From: Paenibacillus sp. NFR01
GTDB taxonomy: Bacteria > Bacillota > Bacilli > Paenibacillales > Paenibacillaceae
Direction: 5' to 3'
NCBI RefSeq assembly: GCF_900111565.1
Contig: NZ_FOIK01000002.1
Coordinates: 620,001 to 684,000 of the forward strand
Length of the DNA stretch: 64,000 nucleotides
The notes beneath the pieces are model-generated. The model did no database searches. It was not told the DNA's origin and saw only the letters and a program-made list of their open reading frames with translations. A program made the translations under genes and the position numbers. This document shows positions 62,601 to 64,000 of this stretch, one piece after another (the first letter of the stretch is position 1; every line of letters begins with the position of its first letter).

Positions 62601-63856
62601 GTCAGTCCGGCAAAGGGATTGCCCGCCAAATCGACAATGGCGCCGGGTTCGACGGTAACCGCATATTCCGTCAGTTCATCCAGTCCGTGATTCAGCAGCG
62701 TGACCTTGTTGCCGCTGATGCTGACATGCGCGGCATCGCTCGCAGAATATTCGCCGACAAGGGTATCGTTATTCTTGCGCAGCACGATTTTGCCGGAGCC
62801 GGCAAATACCGGTTCGTTAAAGGCCAATACCCAATCCTCGCCCGACTGCGCTTTGGTCAGCAGGCCGGCCGGGGCCGGAGCGGCCGCCAGCTCGGGAGGC
62901 GTCGTATCCGGAATATAGGATGCGGTTGCCAGCACATTCGGCAGCCCCTGGATCACGCCAACACTGGCTTCAGGCGTTACTTCCGCATAGAGATAATGAC
63001 CGAGGTCATCAGAAGTAATTATGTATGTCCCGGAAGTTGCGCCGGCAATGGCCGTTTTGTCCGATCCGTCCGCTTCTCTGCCCCGGTACCATTGATAGGA
63101 AGCACCGGCTTCGGGGTCGTTTTCGACATCGTAATAATCGTAGCGTGCCGTCAACTGCGCGCCAACTTTCAGTTCGCCTTCCATCCGTCCGTTTTTAATG
63201 CCCGGACCGTCGTTGGCATCCAGCAAGTTCACAATATACGAGACGTTGGAGGTACTCGTTTTGCCCACGTAATTGGAGAGCAGCGCCGTCGAATCCGCCA
63301 GGGTGACTACGCCGTCGCGGTTGATGTCGAGCCGGTTGATTTCCTGCGGAGACAGCGTTAGTTTGCTGTTGACGACCTTGATGATATAAAGCGCATCGGC
63401 CGATGTGATTTGCCCGTCGCCGTTGATGTCCCCCGTCTTGGAGACCTCAAGCACCCAGCTATCGACAACCGGAGCCGTCCCGGATTTTTCGGCGCGGAGT
63501 TCGATATCGGCCCTGCCTGCTCCTAGCACATTCAGGATTAATATTTTTCCATCGATGGATGCCGTCACCAAAGGGCTTTTGGATAGGGCAGACCATTGCA
63601 TGGAATTGTCGAAATTCCACGAATGATGTTCAGTCAGGTCAATCCGAATGGTCGTGCCTGACACTTGGATAGGGGTTCCACCGTTGTTGAGCCAACCGAT
63701 GCCCGTACTGTTAACCGGGTCCAAAATAGCTGCAGAAGATGCGGGAGCTGCCGAGACCACGCCTCCCAGCGGCGCAGCGGCCAACAATGTGCACAGCAAC
63801 AGCAGTTTGGTTCGATGTCTTGCAAATTGGGGATGATGGTACAATGCGTTTTTCAT
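59684..63856 (-). CDS. Large secreted dockerin protein with seven Ig-like repeats and an LTD-like C-terminus
   Basis: The 1390-residue protein starts at ATG 63856, with GGAAAGGAAA upstream. It has a signal peptide (LLLLCTLLAAAPLGGVVSAA), an N-terminal beta-domain (about 45-140) and a type I dockerin (about 141-199). The dockerin has two calcium loops, GDINGDGQITSADALYIIK and LDINRDGVVTLADSTALL. An Ig-like segment (about 215-290) precedes seven Big_5-type repeats of about 105 residues (APQLVSTLP, APVLTGKLP, GPKVTALAP and similar starts, each with TFNEPV- or TFSEPV-like strands). The C-terminus (about 1225-1390) resembles a lamin-tail domain. No catalytic domain is visible. It is probably displayed by binding the cohesin-SLH protein encoded 41 bases downstream. 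Confidence 0.92.
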   Translation of the reverse strand: MKNALYHHPQFARHRTKLLLLCTLLAAAPLGGVVSAAPASSAAILDPVNSTGIGWLNNGGTPIQVSGTTIRIDLTEHHSWNFDNSMQWSALSKSPLVTASIDGKILILNVLGAGRADIELRAEKSGTAPVVDSWVLEVSKTGDINGDGQITSADALYIIKVVNSKLTLSPQEINRLDINRDGVVTLADSTALLSNYVGKTSTSNVSYIVNLLDANDGPGIKNGRMEGELKVGAQLTARYDYYDVENDPEAGASYQWYRGREADGSDKTAIAGATSGTYIITSDDLGHYLYAEVTPEASVGVIQGLPNVLATASYIPDTTPPELAAAPAPAGLLTKAQSGEDWVLAFNEPVFAGSGKIVLRKNNDTLVGEYSASDAAHVSISGNKVTLLNHGLDELTEYAVTVEPGAIVDLAGNPFAGLTGATVWRLSTPDLIGPRVNAKLPAAHAVQVLPSSNLVLTFNEPVRAAAGQPIVLHRTDGSVADTIAADDTSRVTIQGANVTIQPAVLEESEAYYVTVPEGAFTDAAGNFAEGVAGATGWDFTVADITPPAITGWTPSNHAKQVLPGSALVLTYSEPVQSAAGKTITIYNETTHTETASIPADDTDKVTILGNRVTVANPGLLANMTYRIDLAAGAFTDAAGNPSAAVSGNTDWSFAMIDTIAPQLVSTLPADGGVSGGSGADLKMTFSEPVLAAAGKKIVIHRADDGSSAAELDAGDITHVAAAGTAVTLTGLQLEEKTDYYVTVEEGALADLAGNDFAGFTQATDWSFSVPDKTAPAATDFSPARSSSAAGMNTPLVLTFSENVSAVSGKSIRIVPALTHTAIATYNAGDTAFVQIAGNIVTIANPGLADGTAYHVEIDSGAFRDEAGNDFAGFSGSGGWSFSTPDTLAPVLTGKLPSASATGVGLSTDFMATFNEPVAAKPGKQVRIRNLDTGTVAAEFAADDTQAVTVSGQTVTIHNPGLLNLTTYGIEIEAGAFTDGSGNPFGGISAAGWSFSTPDPRGFNAQNLSSDFSAAQMIADNGAVLLLSMNGDTFKETLTGADFTLNHAPAGVTISSAAYSSGDSAFLTLGYDGTPFTGTVTDFSVTAAAGALASGKPATSGTMTIVGNIGPKVTALAPQPGNTDADKRGVLSIAYDKTISSGVSGKKILIYKASDDSLVQQIDAADSTKVSISGNTVNITPNWLLDATAYYVLVDKGAFAGAQGGDSPAISGKTDWRFTTSAAIPGPFFSEYLNAGNERIAYEIYSSVPNASYDNYNLVAYKYMKSTGKVVTDSIKLINSWTNNPLNLGINATYYSAMDPGELPIWYLNEVDLVLYDPNSFTLNALVITDPSGKVIDVLGDPTAAGPSPFLPNGGTIVRKPGTYGGSPTFRLNQWTVYPKGTLQYFGTHTN

Positions 63857-63952
63857 GCTGTACACTTTCCTTTCCTGATATCCTCAACCTCGAGGCTGAC
63901 TTCATAAAAAATTCTCCCTGCTATCCATATTTCGGACTAATGTGTGACTTTT

Positions 63953-63981
63953 GTTATAGACGAACAATATAATTTGCACAA
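63953..63981 (-). promoter_or_regulatory. Sigma-A promoter of the dockerin-cohesin operon
   Basis: On the minus strand TTGTGC (63976-63981), a 17-base spacer and TATAAC (63953-63958), about 97 bases before the start codon. Confidence 0.7.
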
Positions 63982-64000
63982 AATAAAAAGCCAACCCGGG
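63982..64000 (-). terminator. Right half of a terminator cut by the window end
   Basis: The minus strand enters with CCCGGGTTGGCTTTTTATTTT, apparently the 3' arm and T-tract of a terminator for a gene lying beyond position 64000. The 5' arm is outside the window. Confidence 0.5.

Overview
The window looks like a chromosomal piece of a Paenibacillus-type Gram-positive bacterium (order Bacillales, family Paenibacillaceae). The evidence is GC-rich coding DNA with strong AGGAGG-type ribosome binding sites, frequent GTG/TTG starts, SLH-domain surface proteins, a CpsC/CpsD (Wzz/BY-kinase) pair split into two proteins as in Firmicutes, and a Wzx/Wzy exopolysaccharide (EPS) locus whose gene content resembles the EPS clusters known from Paenibacillus. 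The genus is an inference from gene content; no rRNA or tRNA gene is present to confirm it.

Region 1 (20-13004, minus strand) is one EPS module: a phosphohexomutase homologue with degraded active site, ManC, three family-4-type glycosyltransferases, a Wzy-like polymerase, a Wzx-like flippase, the GDP-fucose pair Gmd/Fcl, an initiating sugar-phosphate transferase and GalU. A 564-base leader/promoter region follows, then a secreted parallel beta-helix protein, an XRE regulator and a 61-residue protein on the plus strand.

Region 2 (15643-22243, minus) is a secreted glycan-degrading operon: two GH26 (mannanase-type) enzymes with PA14 domains and a clan GH-A-like hydrolase with FN3 and discoidin domains. 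Its leader carries a clear class-I cyclic-di-GMP (GEMM) riboswitch, preceded by a sigma-D-like motility promoter. This suggests that EPS breakdown is switched in opposition to EPS synthesis.

Region 3 (22502-39251, minus) is a second EPS module: a second ManC, UDP-glucose dehydrogenase, six glycosyltransferases including a WecB/TagA/CpsF enzyme, a second Wzx, two Wzy/ligase-like proteins, a second initiating transferase, a second GalU, and the only BY-kinase and Wzz. Upstream lie a NarL-type response regulator and its histidine kinase.

Region 4 (42184-50800) holds a small Cys-rich protein, an AraC regulator divergent from a GH20 hexosaminidase, and then a compact plus-strand pair: a class I isoprenoid-synthase-like enzyme with two DDxxD motifs followed by an NHLP-type (nitrile-hydratase-like leader) RiPP precursor. 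Two tandem paralogous 7TM histidine kinases converge on this pair. It is the best candidate here for an uncharacterised system.

Region 5 (51078-57593) is ordinary: an acidic low-complexity protein, an MFS transporter, a cyclophilin lipoprotein, leucine dehydrogenase, a pirin, a nitroreductase and an Rrf2 regulator. Region 6 (57765-63856) encodes a cohesin-plus-SLH protein and, directly upstream, a large secreted dockerin protein with seven Ig-like repeats. This looks like a two-gene, wall-anchored cohesin-dockerin assembly. No rRNA, tRNA, CRISPR array, transposase or prophage gene was seen.
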